Assembly (NCBI RefSeq): GCF_963668385.1
Contig: NZ_OY764327.1
Coordinates: forward strand, 5,428,501-5,492,500
DNA from: an uncultured Carboxylicivirga sp.
Lineage (GTDB): Bacteria; Bacteroidota; Bacteroidia; Bacteroidales; Marinilabiliaceae
Reading direction: 5' to 3'
Length of the DNA stretch: 64,000 nt
Part shown: piece by piece, positions 42,435 through 52,077 of the stretch
How positions within the stretch are numbered: position 1 is the first letter of the stretch
Layout: each line of letters opens with the position of its first letter
Notes under the pieces: generated by a model
Seen by the model: the letters and a program-made list of their open reading frames with translations, nothing else
The model's database searches: none
What the model was told of the DNA's origin: nothing
Translations under genes and position numbers: made by a program

Positions 42435-43577
42435 TTACTTCGTCTGTTTAGCCAAATCAATCAGTTTTCTTACTATGGATTTTGGTTGATTTTCCCGGTC
42501 AAATAACAAAGGATAATCTGTACGTCCTCTAACCGGAAAATTGTTTTTCCACGATGTTCTGTCATTGACACCCCAAAGCGTTACCCTTGTTATATCGTTA
42601 GAATGTTTTAAAAACAGATGAAAGAAATCAACCATGCGCGAATCCCACTCATTTTGCTTTTCCAGTGGAACTACTCCATCTTCATAAGGATTTATTTCTT
42701 TGCGATATTCGAAATTTGTGGATATATCAGCCCCTATATCGCCAAAACGCGGATTAGGTAGAATTGACATATCCAATTCTGTCACCATTACTTTCATGCC
42801 CTCATTGGCATAGGCCATTATGGCTTCTTCATATTCCTCGATAGATGGACCACTCATCCCAATGTGTCCCTGCATGCCTATTCCGTCAATACGTATTCCA
42901 TCAGCCTTAAACTTTTTAATCATTGCCACTATTGCATCGCGCCTTCCCGGGTACCATTCGTTGTAATCGTTGTAATACAACTCTGCATCAGGGTCGGCTT
43001 CGTGGGCAAACTGAAAGGCCAGCTTAATGAAATCCTCTCCAACAATCTGATAAAATTTGCTTTCACGAAATGAGCCATCTTCAACAATCGCCTCATTAAC
43101 TACATCCCAACCTTTAATTCTACCTTTATAACGCCCCACTACTGTTTCAATATGCGTTTTCATACGGCCAATTAAAACCTCACGTGTAACATCATTTCCC
43201 AAGCTATCAGTAAAAAACCATCTAGGAGCCTGCGAATGCCATATCAAGCAATGACCGGTGATGAACATGTTGTGTTGCTCACCAAAATCAACAAATTTAT
43301 CGGCCAGTGAAAAATCAAAAACCCCTTCTTCTGGCTGTATTTCAGCACTTTTCATGCAATTTTCGGCAACAATGGCATTAAAATGTTTTTTCACCACATC
43401 TATGGAAGCAGTATCCCGACCCTTAATTTGCCATTCATTAAGGGCCGTACCAATATAGAATTTACCAGTAAAGGCTTCTTCCAGCGACTCCTTATTTGAT
43501 TGCTGTAGCCCGTTACAGGCTACCAACTGCCACGCTGCAAAAAGAAGTAATAAGGGTTTATATTTCACTTTTTTCAT
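42435..43577 (-). CDS. GH10 endo-beta-1,4-xylanase (lipoprotein)
   Basis: A 380-residue single-domain GH10 xylanase. Signal with lipobox (AAWQLVAC) followed by NGLQQSN, lacking the acidic residues of surface-exported lipoproteins, so probably periplasmic. The barrel shows GTALNEWQ, ENCMKSAEIQPEEGVFDF, GHCLIWHSQAPRW, the acid/base Glu in WDVVNEAI (about E162), GMQGHIGMSGPS and the nucleophile in VTELDMSILP (about E267), with ITLWGVNDRTSW-type text near the C-terminus (VTLWGVNDRTSWKNNFP). It cuts xylo-oligosaccharides after import across the outer membrane. It lies in the operon with GH115, esterase, symporter and GH43. Confidence 0.95.
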   Translation of the reverse strand: MKKVKYKPLLLLFAAWQLVACNGLQQSNKESLEEAFTGKFYIGTALNEWQIKGRDTASIDVVKKHFNAIVAENCMKSAEIQPEEGVFDFSLADKFVDFGEQHNMFITGHCLIWHSQAPRWFFTDSLGNDVTREVLIGRMKTHIETVVGRYKGRIKGWDVVNEAIVEDGSFRESKFYQIVGEDFIKLAFQFAHEADPDAELYYNDYNEWYPGRRDAIVAMIKKFKADGIRIDGIGMQGHIGMSGPSIEEYEEAIMAYANEGMKVMVTELDMSILPNPRFGDIGADISTNFEYRKEINPYEDGVVPLEKQNEWDSRMVDFFHLFLKHSNDITRVTLWGVNDRTSWKNNFPVRGRTDYPLLFDRENQPKSIVRKLIDLAKQTK

Positions 43578-43618
43578 TTTGTCTGTATTTTACTGGATTA
43601 CTGTTATTTTCATTGTTT

Positions 43619-45082
43619 TTAATCTTCATTTCGCCTTGCCATTAAATCTTTTTCGAGCTGCACTTCCATTTTTTTATTAATTACATAAAAGAAAAGCAAT
43701 CCGGTAGCCACTAAGAAAGGAATTGATGGAAAAACACTAACCAGCATCTTTGCTCCAACACTAACCGATTCGGGCTGAATAATTTCCCTACCAGCATCCA
43801 ACAATTCTTTATGCACATATCCATACAAACCAAGAATCCAGGCAACCAATGCTCCACCAATTGCCAATCCGGCTTTTAAACCAACCATCATGGCAGAAAA
43901 TATAATAGCTGTAGCTCGGCGGTTATTTCTCCATTCGGAATAATCTGCAACATCGGCAATCATTGCCCAAAGAATTGGAATAGTAATACCGTAAAAGAAA
44001 CCGTGAAAAATCTGAGATGTAAACATTAGTACCACACTTTGTGCGGGAAAAACATAAAAAGCAAGAATGAACAAGGTTGAAACAAACAGTCCACTTATAT
44101 ACACATCCCGTTTACCATATTTGTCGGCCAGTTTTTTAGAAAAAGAAATACCCACAATCATAAAGATGATACCACCAGCATTAAATAGTCCGAAACCCGC
44201 AGAAGTTGGATCAGAACCAAAGAAGTTGAGTCCGATAGCAGATAAAACCTTCAGAATGGGTTGAATGAAATTTTCTAACGCAATTGCATCAACGTAGTTG
44301 TTAAAATAATAAACATATGCTCCTCCCTTCATTGCCAGGGTGATAAAAATAAGAATGGTCACCGTGAGCATAATGATCCAAGGTCTATTTTTTACAAGAT
44401 CCGAGATATCTTCTTTTAGAGTTGAATTTTGTTCGGGTTTGGGAACAATTCGTTCTTTGGTTGTAAAAAAGGTAATAATCAACATAATAGTTCCAGTAAT
44501 AGCCAACCAGGTCATTACTACCTCCATTCCTGCTGCTTTATCGCCACCACCTGCATATTCGATAATTGGCAACATAAAAACCTGCACGAAAAACTGAGCA
44601 AACATCACCGCCACAAAACGATAAGAAGAGATACTGTTACGCTCACCCATATCACCTGTAATTACACCACTCAAAGCTGAATAGGGTAAATTGCTCCCCG
44701 CATACAACAACAATAATAAAGTATAGGTTGCTGCAGCATAAATAAGTTTACCCTGATATGCGAAGTCAGGTGTTGTAAAGGCTAATAATGCCACTACTCC
44801 CATCGGAACCGATGTATATAAAATCCATGGTCGAAACTTTCCCCATCTAGAATTTGTTCGATCAGCTAATACACCAATGATAGGGTTAAATATAAAGGCT
44901 GCAACCAAACCAACAACAAGCATTATTACTGAGGCATCGTTGTTTTCAAGACCGTAAATATCGGTATAGAAATAAGCTAAATAGGTAATCAAGGTTTGAA
45001 AAACCAGATTGGCTGCCAGATCACCGAGACTATACCCGATTTTTTCGACAACAGAGAGCTTATGAGAACTTGTATTCATCAT
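43619..45082 (-). CDS. GPH-family sugar:cation symporter
   Basis: A 487-residue inner-membrane protein with about 12 predicted membrane segments. KLSVVEKIGYSLGDLAANLVF at the start and GVLADRTNSRWGKFRPWILY in the loop after helix 2 are hallmarks of the glycoside-pentoside-hexuronide:cation symporters (XylP/XynT/MelB relatives); ADVADYSEWRNNRRATAIIFS is the matching central loop. It likely carries xylose, xylobiose or short xylo-oligosaccharides into the cytoplasm, where the GH43 of the same operon acts. It lies 8 bases after the esterase gene and 41 before GH10. Confidence 0.93.
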   Translation of the reverse strand: MMNTSSHKLSVVEKIGYSLGDLAANLVFQTLITYLAYFYTDIYGLENNDASVIMLVVGLVAAFIFNPIIGVLADRTNSRWGKFRPWILYTSVPMGVVALLAFTTPDFAYQGKLIYAAATYTLLLLLYAGSNLPYSALSGVITGDMGERNSISSYRFVAVMFAQFFVQVFMLPIIEYAGGGDKAAGMEVVMTWLAITGTIMLIITFFTTKERIVPKPEQNSTLKEDISDLVKNRPWIIMLTVTILIFITLAMKGGAYVYYFNNYVDAIALENFIQPILKVLSAIGLNFFGSDPTSAGFGLFNAGGIIFMIVGISFSKKLADKYGKRDVYISGLFVSTLFILAFYVFPAQSVVLMFTSQIFHGFFYGITIPILWAMIADVADYSEWRNNRRATAIIFSAMMVGLKAGLAIGGALVAWILGLYGYVHKELLDAGREIIQPESVSVGAKMLVSVFPSIPFLVATGLLFFYVINKKMEVQLEKDLMARRNED

Positions 45083-45090
45083 TTAATTGA

Positions 45091-47022
45091 TTAATTGTTT
45101 TTAATTTCAGTTGAAAAAGGAGAAGCCGGGAGTTCTTCCTTATTTTTAAGGTTTGCACCTGCAGGATTATCCTCCCAGGCATATCGTACTATTTTTGGAT
45201 CAGAAATTTTTGGACTCCATACCTTTACAGTATTTCGGCTCACCACCACTGCATTAGCCCATACGAAGCGACCATCCTCTCCGGCAATCTGAAATCCTTC
45301 TAAGAGGCTGTTGGCATATAGGCCCTGCCCGACTGATTTGAATGAAAGAATGATGCTTCCGTCTTCGGTTTTCATTGATTCATACAAAGGCCCGGAACTA
45401 ACAATCGAACTGTTGTTATAGGCAACACGCTGAGCCTCGAGAAACAAGCGTCGGGCTACTTCCTTTTTATTCAAAGGGTGAATGTCGTTCCACTCACCAA
45501 TATCGTAGGTTACAGCCATCCCGGTATTGGGTAACTCCAACGTCCGACGCTGAGCATCACGCACTTCAGCCCAGCCACTATTTACTGTTTCCTTTTGCGG
45601 AACACCCAAATTAGCTAACTGAGAATACAAGAATGGTAATTCGGGCTGAGAAAAATTTGGCCGCCAATCTTGAATCATATTTTTAAACAGTTGCTCGTAT
45701 TCCTTTCCACGCCCAGTGTTTGATTCACCTTGAAACCAAATTACCCCTTTTAACTTGTAATTTAGAGCCGGGTTAATCAAACTGTTATACAAGCCTCCAG
45801 GCATAAAACCAGGACCACCAGGTAATTGGGGCGGATTAAGAGCAGCCCCGATATGATATTTCCATTCTCCTGTTAAATCGATTACTTGTGCACCTACTCT
45901 CAACTCGTAGGGTTTTTCTTCGACGAAACCACCACGACCTCCATGACTAAATACCCGCACCATCAACTTGTTCTTCCCAGGTTTAAGTACTCCTTTGGGC
46001 ACCGAGTAAATACGTGGAGGATACCGGTAAGTTATGTTTCCAACAAAGACACCGTTTATGAAAGCTGAGTCACTGTCAATAATGCACCCTAGACGCAGAA
46101 TAGCTTCTTTAACTGCCAACGAATCGGCCACCTCAAATTCTTTGCAAAACCAAATCGATCCATTCCTCAACTGAACACCTTTGTCTGACCAATACCCTGG
46201 TAATGATATTTGCTTCCAATCCGAAAAATCAACATCATCTTTTGACCATTTACCGGTACCAGGGTCATTTTTATTCACCTCATAACCCCAATTGTATGCT
46301 AGTTTTTCAGGCTCTTCTTCTTTTATCTTTGCCCGAATAGAATCAATATGTGCCTTCTTTGCAGTCCAGTCATCAAGGTATTTCTCTACCTTAGCTTTAC
46401 TTAACCACGATTCAGCAGGTGAACCTCCAATAGCAGTACTAATAATACCGATTGGAACCTGATATTTTTCATACAGATTATTAGCATAGAACCATGAAAC
46501 GGCAGAAAATTCACCAATATTTTGCGGTGTTGCTGACAACCACTCTCCATCGGGGTAGTCAGATTGTGCCGTTGTTTCATCTTTTCTGGTTGATGAACGG
46601 AATAAACGAATATTGGTATTATTCACTTCCATAATTTCATCGGCATACAAATCCATTACCCTGCGAACAGGCAATTCCATATTCGATTGCCCCGATGATA
46701 GCCATACATCTCCAACAAGAATATCGATCAATTCGATATCGTTAATTTTCATTTTATAAGGACCTCCAGCTTTGGCAGGAACAAGTTCCAATATCCAATT
46801 ACCAGCTTTATCAGCTTTGGTTTTATAGGTTCTTTCCAAAAACTCAATTTTCACTTTCTCAGAGGGATCCGCCCATCCCCATATCTTTAACGGTTCATCC
46901 CGCTGAAGAATCATGCCATTACTCACTAGTCGCGGCAATTTTACTGCTGCCTCCACATGGAGAGCAACTACTGTAAACAATAGCAGAAACAATAACCGTG
47001 ATGCCAATTTGTATTGATTCAT
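45091..47022 (-). CDS. SGNH acetylesterase (sialate O-acetylesterase-like, possible acetyl xylan esterase)
   Basis: A 643-residue exported protein (signal peptide to about HVEA). The SGNH hydrolase domain is split: block I has the nucleophile in SSGQSNMELPVRR (about residue 110), then a beta-galactosidase-like jelly roll is inserted (FSDWKQISLPGYWSDKGVQL to about 390), followed by GVIWFQGESNTGRG and the catalytic Asp/His in WNDIHPLNKKEVARR. The annotation as sialate 9-O-acetylesterase is historical; enzymes of this layout from plant-polymer loci, including the later CE20 family, remove acetyl groups from xylan or xyloglucan. It lies 4 bases from GH115, so acetyl and glucuronosyl removal are coupled. 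Confidence 0.9.
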   Translation of the reverse strand: MNQYKLASRLLFLLLFTVVALHVEAAVKLPRLVSNGMILQRDEPLKIWGWADPSEKVKIEFLERTYKTKADKAGNWILELVPAKAGGPYKMKINDIELIDILVGDVWLSSGQSNMELPVRRVMDLYADEIMEVNNTNIRLFRSSTRKDETTAQSDYPDGEWLSATPQNIGEFSAVSWFYANNLYEKYQVPIGIISTAIGGSPAESWLSKAKVEKYLDDWTAKKAHIDSIRAKIKEEEPEKLAYNWGYEVNKNDPGTGKWSKDDVDFSDWKQISLPGYWSDKGVQLRNGSIWFCKEFEVADSLAVKEAILRLGCIIDSDSAFINGVFVGNITYRYPPRIYSVPKGVLKPGKNKLMVRVFSHGGRGGFVEEKPYELRVGAQVIDLTGEWKYHIGAALNPPQLPGGPGFMPGGLYNSLINPALNYKLKGVIWFQGESNTGRGKEYEQLFKNMIQDWRPNFSQPELPFLYSQLANLGVPQKETVNSGWAEVRDAQRRTLELPNTGMAVTYDIGEWNDIHPLNKKEVARRLFLEAQRVAYNNSSIVSSGPLYESMKTEDGSIILSFKSVGQGLYANSLLEGFQIAGEDGRFVWANAVVVSRNTVKVWSPKISDPKIVRYAWEDNPAGANLKNKEELPASPFSTEIKNN

Positions 47023-47026
47023 TTAT

Positions 47027-49618
47027 TTAAAATTTTATTTGTTTACTCTGAGGAGCGCCCAAATAACTAGGCTTCAAACCTCCGGTATCAATCATTATTT
47101 TCTGGAGAACAATTCCTGGATCAAGAACACGAATTCGAAGTCGGTGCAAACCCGTTTCATCAATTCTATGTTGTGTTGTTGTTTTAATAATTCGCTCAGC
47201 CTGCCATTGTCCAAGCTCACCTCTGTAAGTACCATTAAAATTAACCACCTCCTCTTCACCTCCGTCAACCGAAATAGCATAACGTAAGCCTTTATTAGCG
47301 TTATAATTCAAGGTTGGAGAAACCAGCACATGTATGTCAAAGGTCCCGGTTGATTTCAAATCAACGGTATATTCCAAATACAAAGAATCTGTTTTTCCCA
47401 GGTAAATATTCTGAGGGAAGGTAGAAACACCTGATTCTGTTTTTCCCAGGTAAATATTCTGAGGGAAGGTAGAAACACCTGATTCTGTTTTACCCATATC
47501 GGGAATTTCTTGCCACTGTACTTTTTTCGTTTCTTTTGATAGTTGGTAATTAGTAGCTTCAATAGAAACATAACCATCAGATTCTTGAAACACAAGTTCC
47601 GAATTTTGAACAATCGGCACTTCAACAATAGTCACATCAGGCATTGTACTTCCACGTGGTTCATTCCATGATTTATATCCAATCCGTATCTGATCCATTT
47701 GATGAATCCATTTGCCATCTGAAATTTGCTCGTTGTAATGAACGGTGAACAGCGAATCGCGTTCGAAGCATTCTTGCACTACATCAGCCCAATAATTGGC
47801 TTCAGGATTATTCTCGGCAGCAAGTTGACGGTTTTTAGCCACGGCATAGTACATCTCGTATAAGTTTGAGCTTGCATTGGTCGGGAAAAGTACCAACTGA
47901 TCGAAAGCATCTTTATATTCGTTTGGAATGAAGTTATAAATCCGTAATGCATCCAGCGTTAAATCGCGATAATCATTACGTACTCGCTCGAACTCGTTAT
48001 AGTTTACGAGACTGAATGTTCTATGATCCAGTAACTCAGGTGTTACTCGATGGTTGTATTTAGTATACAAATTTAGAATACGGGCTGCATCTTTGGCATA
48101 TTTTTCACCAAACTGTTCGGCACACCATTCAACTGTATAATCGTATAAATTTTGCGGATTATAAGCCGTCGGATCCCAGGCCATATCCATAAAAAAGCTA
48201 ATCGGAAACTCCATTGGTTTCAAATCGCCAACATTCACAACCCATATGCGATCAACACCATGACTATAGGTCAGGTTCATTTGTTCCCAAATTCGCTGAA
48301 TCTGGGTTACATTGATCCATCTGTAACTTCTCGGCCCTCCAACATAGTCAAAATGATAATACATACCATATCCACCTGCATGGTTTCGGGCATTTAAATC
48401 AGGTAATTTTCGAACATTACCCCAGTTATCATCGCAAAGTAATAAGGTTACATCATCAGGTACACGCATTCCTTTATCATAATAATTCTGAACTTCTTTA
48501 TACAAGGCCCAGACCTGAGGTGTTTCTTCCGCTTTTTTACCGGTCACTTTGCTGATGGTTTTGCGCTGATCTTTCACAATTTTTTCTAACAACGAAATGT
48601 TAGTACCCTCTTCCATGGCCTCATCACCATCGCCACGCATACCAACTGTTACAATGGTTTCCCAGTTCTTATTGCGTTCCATTCCTTTTTTCCAGAAATC
48701 AGAAAGAACTTCATTGTTTTTGTTGTAATTCCAGGGACCGGAACCATAACGATGCCACTCCTCCTGTGCACGGCCCATTGGCTCGTGATGTGAGGTGCTC
48801 ATAACAATTCCAAGCTTATCAGCCAAAATACCATTTTTAGGATCGTCATCGAAAAATGCTTTCCCCCACATGGCCGGCCACAAAAAATTACCTCGTAAAC
48901 GCAAGGTTAACTCAAAAACATGACTATAAAACTTTGAATTAAATCCACCAAATGTAGCACGTACCCAACCACCCAAAGCAGGCTCTTCATCATTCAGGAA
49001 TATTCCACGGTACTTTACCTTAGGGCTTTCAGTAACATAACGACCAGCCTTCACATAAACTGCGTCATGCTTTTCAACCGGGACATCCGCCCACCAGTAC
49101 CATGGCGAAACGCCCATAGCCCTTGATAAGTTAAGCATGGCATAGATTGTACCTCGCTTATCGCTTCCGGCCAACACCAATGCTTTCTCTACACCAGGAA
49201 ACGGATTTTCAACAACTTGGGTAAGACTTCTTTCCCACTGACCTTTCAAATCGGAATCATCAATTTTACCTTCTTTCACTAATTGATCAATCCACTGGTT
49301 TCTTCCAATAGTTCCAACTAAAACCACTTGTTTAGAATGGGGTAATTCAGATTGATAAATTTTTGCCTCATGACCTGATACCATTTTCAGATCATAAACA
49401 AACCAATTAGCAACAATATTAATACCTTGATAATCTGAATCACATACAACAAGGGAGGCCACTTGATTAGTCTCTGAAACCAGGCCAAAACTTTCATCAA
49501 CCTGTTTAAATGACAGATGAGTATCATTTTTTTGCGCCAAACTTAGATTAAATTGCCATGAAACGATTAACAACGTAATTGTAAAAACCAACTTTAACAT
49601 TATTCTGTGCAAAATCAT
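47027..49618 (-). CDS. GH115 xylan alpha-1,2-glucuronidase
   Basis: From the ATG at 49618 (MILHRIMLKLVFTITLLIVS, signal peptide) the protein has 863 residues; the open frame extends 30 codons further. GH115 features: VVLVGTIGRN in the N-terminal domain, SPWYWWADVPVEK, PKVKYRGIFLNDEEPALGGW, LRGNFLWPAMWGKAFFDDDP, MSTSHHEPMGRAQEEWHRYG, GMRGDGDEAMEEGTNI and LLCDDNWGNVRKLP. It removes (4-O-methyl)glucuronic acid from internal and terminal xylose units. The C-terminal sandwich carries a 16-residue segment in exact tandem duplicate (GKTESGVSTFPQNIYL twice, then GKTDS). It is the first gene of the operon, after a 295-base gap holding a terminator. Confidence 0.94.
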   Translation of the reverse strand: MILHRIMLKLVFTITLLIVSWQFNLSLAQKNDTHLSFKQVDESFGLVSETNQVASLVVCDSDYQGINIVANWFVYDLKMVSGHEAKIYQSELPHSKQVVLVGTIGRNQWIDQLVKEGKIDDSDLKGQWERSLTQVVENPFPGVEKALVLAGSDKRGTIYAMLNLSRAMGVSPWYWWADVPVEKHDAVYVKAGRYVTESPKVKYRGIFLNDEEPALGGWVRATFGGFNSKFYSHVFELTLRLRGNFLWPAMWGKAFFDDDPKNGILADKLGIVMSTSHHEPMGRAQEEWHRYGSGPWNYNKNNEVLSDFWKKGMERNKNWETIVTVGMRGDGDEAMEEGTNISLLEKIVKDQRKTISKVTGKKAEETPQVWALYKEVQNYYDKGMRVPDDVTLLLCDDNWGNVRKLPDLNARNHAGGYGMYYHFDYVGGPRSYRWINVTQIQRIWEQMNLTYSHGVDRIWVVNVGDLKPMEFPISFFMDMAWDPTAYNPQNLYDYTVEWCAEQFGEKYAKDAARILNLYTKYNHRVTPELLDHRTFSLVNYNEFERVRNDYRDLTLDALRIYNFIPNEYKDAFDQLVLFPTNASSNLYEMYYAVAKNRQLAAENNPEANYWADVVQECFERDSLFTVHYNEQISDGKWIHQMDQIRIGYKSWNEPRGSTMPDVTIVEVPIVQNSELVFQESDGYVSIEATNYQLSKETKKVQWQEIPDMGKTESGVSTFPQNIYLGKTESGVSTFPQNIYLGKTDSLYLEYTVDLKSTGTFDIHVLVSPTLNYNANKGLRYAISVDGGEEEVVNFNGTYRGELGQWQAERIIKTTTQHRIDETGLHRLRIRVLDPGIVLQKIMIDTGGLKPSYLGAPQSKQIKF
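47388..47491 (-). repeat. 48-bp exact tandem duplication inside GH115
   Basis: 47388-47435 and 47436-47483 are identical, and the first 8 bases recur after the second copy. The unit encodes GKTESGVSTFPQNIYL in frame. It lies in the linker before the C-terminal sandwich strand SLYLEYTVDL. Confidence 0.95.
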
Positions 49619-49731
49619 AGTTATTCGTATTCTATTAATTTTGATTAAGGGTATGGTTCTATAAAACTCTTTTTTAGCTAATTTTGAATCAATGTATTTG
49701 CCTTTCAATGAATCAGTTTTTCATTTCAAAT

Positions 49732-49739
49732 CAAATATA
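49732..49739 (-). promoter_or_regulatory. Possible -7 element for the GH115 operon
   Basis: TATATTTG on the minus strand matches TAnnTTTG and lies 114 bases before the ATG at 49618. There is no TTTG at 19-20 bases, which would fit an activator-dependent promoter. A GATATT word at 49793 lies further upstream. Confidence 0.38.
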
Positions 49740-49852
49740 AATTGACTTGAATAAAAGGACTTTCAATTTTGAGTATATTGTTTCAAACATAAGATATTCG
49801 CGCACATCACAGGCTTTGTATCCACCTTTTAGAGTACGCTTTAACAATTAAC

Positions 49853-49894
49853 AAATAAAAGGAGGTTTTAATCGATAAAAACCTCCTTTTATTT
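49853..49894 (-). terminator. Terminator of the xus-like core operon
   Basis: AAATAAAAGGAGGTTTT pairs perfectly over 17 bp with its complement around an 8-base loop, 20 bases past the GH10 stop at 49914. On the minus strand the stem ends in TTTTATTT. The strongest hairpin in the window. Confidence 0.9.
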
Positions 49895-49913
49895 ATCATA
49901 ATTCAACAACTAA

Positions 49914-52058
49914 TTAGTTTCCTGACAGAGCATCTGCAAAGCCTGCATAAGAGTGTTTACGTGAATAATTTAATGTCCATAACCCAATTGGTTCTCCACC
50001 TCTCCAAGAAGATTCTGCCGGACTGTCCGTAGGACTCCAAACTGTTATTCCATATTGTTGTGATACTGGAATCAATTCCTTGTACTTGTTCACTACATAT
50101 GCATACATTTCAGCTTGAGCCTGATAATCTTCTTCTGTTGCTTCCGATGTTTTTTTATTAATGCCAATATCCAACTCCGAAACTTTAATTAGCTTTCCAG
50201 TTGCTGCTAAAAGTTCAAACATTTGAGCAATCTTATCTTTATCCGAATCAACATTAATATGCATTTGCGTTCCAATTCCATCAACTCTGGCACCATGAGT
50301 CTCAATGTACTCAACATAGGCAATCAAACCTTTACATTTATCTAAATTATACTCTAAATTATAATCATTAATAAAATGAATATCACTTTCATTACCATAT
50401 TGACGAGCCAGTTTAAAAGCCATTACTGCATAATCTTTACCCAGATAATCCTGCCAGTAAAATTCATCACTTGCGAAATCTGCAGGAGCTTTATTTAAGC
50501 CTGATTTTAGTTCATAAGGATTGCCATCATCCATTGGTTCGTTTACCACATCCCATGCTTTTACATAGTCTTTTGAAACTTCTAGCATACCAGACATCCA
50601 TGTTTCTAAGGCATAAGAGATAGTATCTCTTTTTTCTTCAGGTGTCAGAGGTATTGAATTTCCCGATTCTTCTATCTCCCATTCAATATCATCAAAATAA
50701 TACGTATTGGCTTCCTTAAAAACTGAAAGATTAAAAGCAATAGTATTCATACCAGCTTGTTGTTCAGAAATAACCCCAGTACTAGTATATTCCTGCCATT
50801 CAGTAGTAACGTTCGGATTACCAACCATAGAATAATGTAAATACCCCCCCGGTTCATTGTGTGCTTGAGAAGCGATAGTTGCAGTTTTATCCGCTCTAAC
50901 CTTCATGGTAAACCGATAGGTTTGACCTTCTTCCCATGTATAACCTGTTTTTACAAAGAACTGAGAATCCCAATCATTTTCAGGCGCATCTCCCGATTTA
51001 ACAACGATTGCACTCCCCACGCCATCTGCTCCTGTACCAGCTGAACCAATTGTAGCAGGATTTGGACCATCATTTATTTCTGTAACGAAATAACTGGAAA
51101 CATCATCACCTTCGACATCACTATTGTTTACCAAGTTTGTCCAATAGGTACCAGGTCCTGCTGCAATAGCTTCAATCAAATAGGTGTAAGCATGCCAACT
51201 CGGTTTTCCCCACTGACTAAGATCATCTGCATCGAAATTTCCATTTTCAATTATATTATCTTCTGAACCACTTGCCGTAAGAACCATGTCATCAAAAAAG
51301 AGCTCTCCTCCTAATGTTCCGAAGCAAAACTGTAATTTGGTAGCATTCATACTCGGTGTAAATGTTGCGGAAACATCGGTCCAGCTATCACTCAAATCTA
51401 TGCCCCCATAATTTGTACTTGAACCGTCGGTCTTCCAAAAACCCAATGAATATGCAACAGAGGCTTTTGCACGCATATTTAAGGTATATTCCACTCCCGC
51501 TGTTAAAGGCGCAGGCAATGTGTATTCAAGCTGCCAATCCCAACTGTTGTCTTTAGCACTTGGTGTGGTAACATGTAAACAATTATTGGCATCATCAGGA
51601 TCAACTTCAATTTCACGATCAGCAATTATACTATTCAGATAGGTTGCATTTTGATTAGAATGCCAACATAGAGTATGTCCATAAATGGTTATACCAGCTT
51701 CTTGTGCAGTTTCTATGAAACTTTCAACTCCGACGAATGACATGGCTCCATTATCTCTTACTATGGCTCCGTGCTTCATTGCATAACCAGCAGTCATTTC
51801 ATCAAAATTGGAAGAAATAAAACTATTTCTATAATCTTTTTGAATGTAATCATTAAGTGAAACTCCTGCTCCCAATATGAAATCAGGATTTTCAGTGCGA
51901 TCAACATATGTCTTTAATACATCATAGTCTTTCAGGTATTCATACCTTTGAATACTCTCCGGTTTCTTGACTTCAAAGTCAAGCAAACTATCATCGGCAC
52001 AGGAAATCATTGACAGAACGGTAATGACTCCTAATCCTATTTTATTTAAATACTTCAT
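49914..52058 (-). CDS. xyn10C: Surface GH10 endo-xylanase with inserted CBM domains (Xyn10C-like)
   Basis: A 714-residue GH10 xylanase whose barrel is interrupted. Lipobox VLSMISC is followed by ADDSLLD, acidic, so surface display is likely. The barrel starts with FILGAGVSLNDYIQ and MKHGAIVRDNGAMSF, and breaks after GHTLCWHSNQNATYLNS. Residues about 145-465 hold two CBM4/9-like sandwiches (NCLHVTTPSAKDNSWDWQLE to LFFDDMVLTAS, and IIENGNFDADDLSQW to YYFDDIEWEIEES). The barrel resumes with the acid/base Glu in WDVVNEPMDD (about E507) and the nucleophile in KVSELDIG (about E628). This split layout is the hallmark of the xylan-locus surface enzyme in Bacteroides and Prevotella. Last gene of the core operon. 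Confidence 0.95.
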   Translation of the reverse strand: MKYLNKIGLGVITVLSMISCADDSLLDFEVKKPESIQRYEYLKDYDVLKTYVDRTENPDFILGAGVSLNDYIQKDYRNSFISSNFDEMTAGYAMKHGAIVRDNGAMSFVGVESFIETAQEAGITIYGHTLCWHSNQNATYLNSIIADREIEVDPDDANNCLHVTTPSAKDNSWDWQLEYTLPAPLTAGVEYTLNMRAKASVAYSLGFWKTDGSSTNYGGIDLSDSWTDVSATFTPSMNATKLQFCFGTLGGELFFDDMVLTASGSEDNIIENGNFDADDLSQWGKPSWHAYTYLIEAIAAGPGTYWTNLVNNSDVEGDDVSSYFVTEINDGPNPATIGSAGTGADGVGSAIVVKSGDAPENDWDSQFFVKTGYTWEEGQTYRFTMKVRADKTATIASQAHNEPGGYLHYSMVGNPNVTTEWQEYTSTGVISEQQAGMNTIAFNLSVFKEANTYYFDDIEWEIEESGNSIPLTPEEKRDTISYALETWMSGMLEVSKDYVKAWDVVNEPMDDGNPYELKSGLNKAPADFASDEFYWQDYLGKDYAVMAFKLARQYGNESDIHFINDYNLEYNLDKCKGLIAYVEYIETHGARVDGIGTQMHINVDSDKDKIAQMFELLAATGKLIKVSELDIGINKKTSEATEEDYQAQAEMYAYVVNKYKELIPVSQQYGITVWSPTDSPAESSWRGGEPIGLWTLNYSRKHSYAGFADALSGN

Positions 52059-52077
52059 TATATTATGGATTTAAATA

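Noticed and set aside
47356-47628. 90-codon minus-strand frame with a repeated peptide
   Set aside because: It is the out-of-frame reading of the 48-bp duplication inside GH115, not a separate gene.
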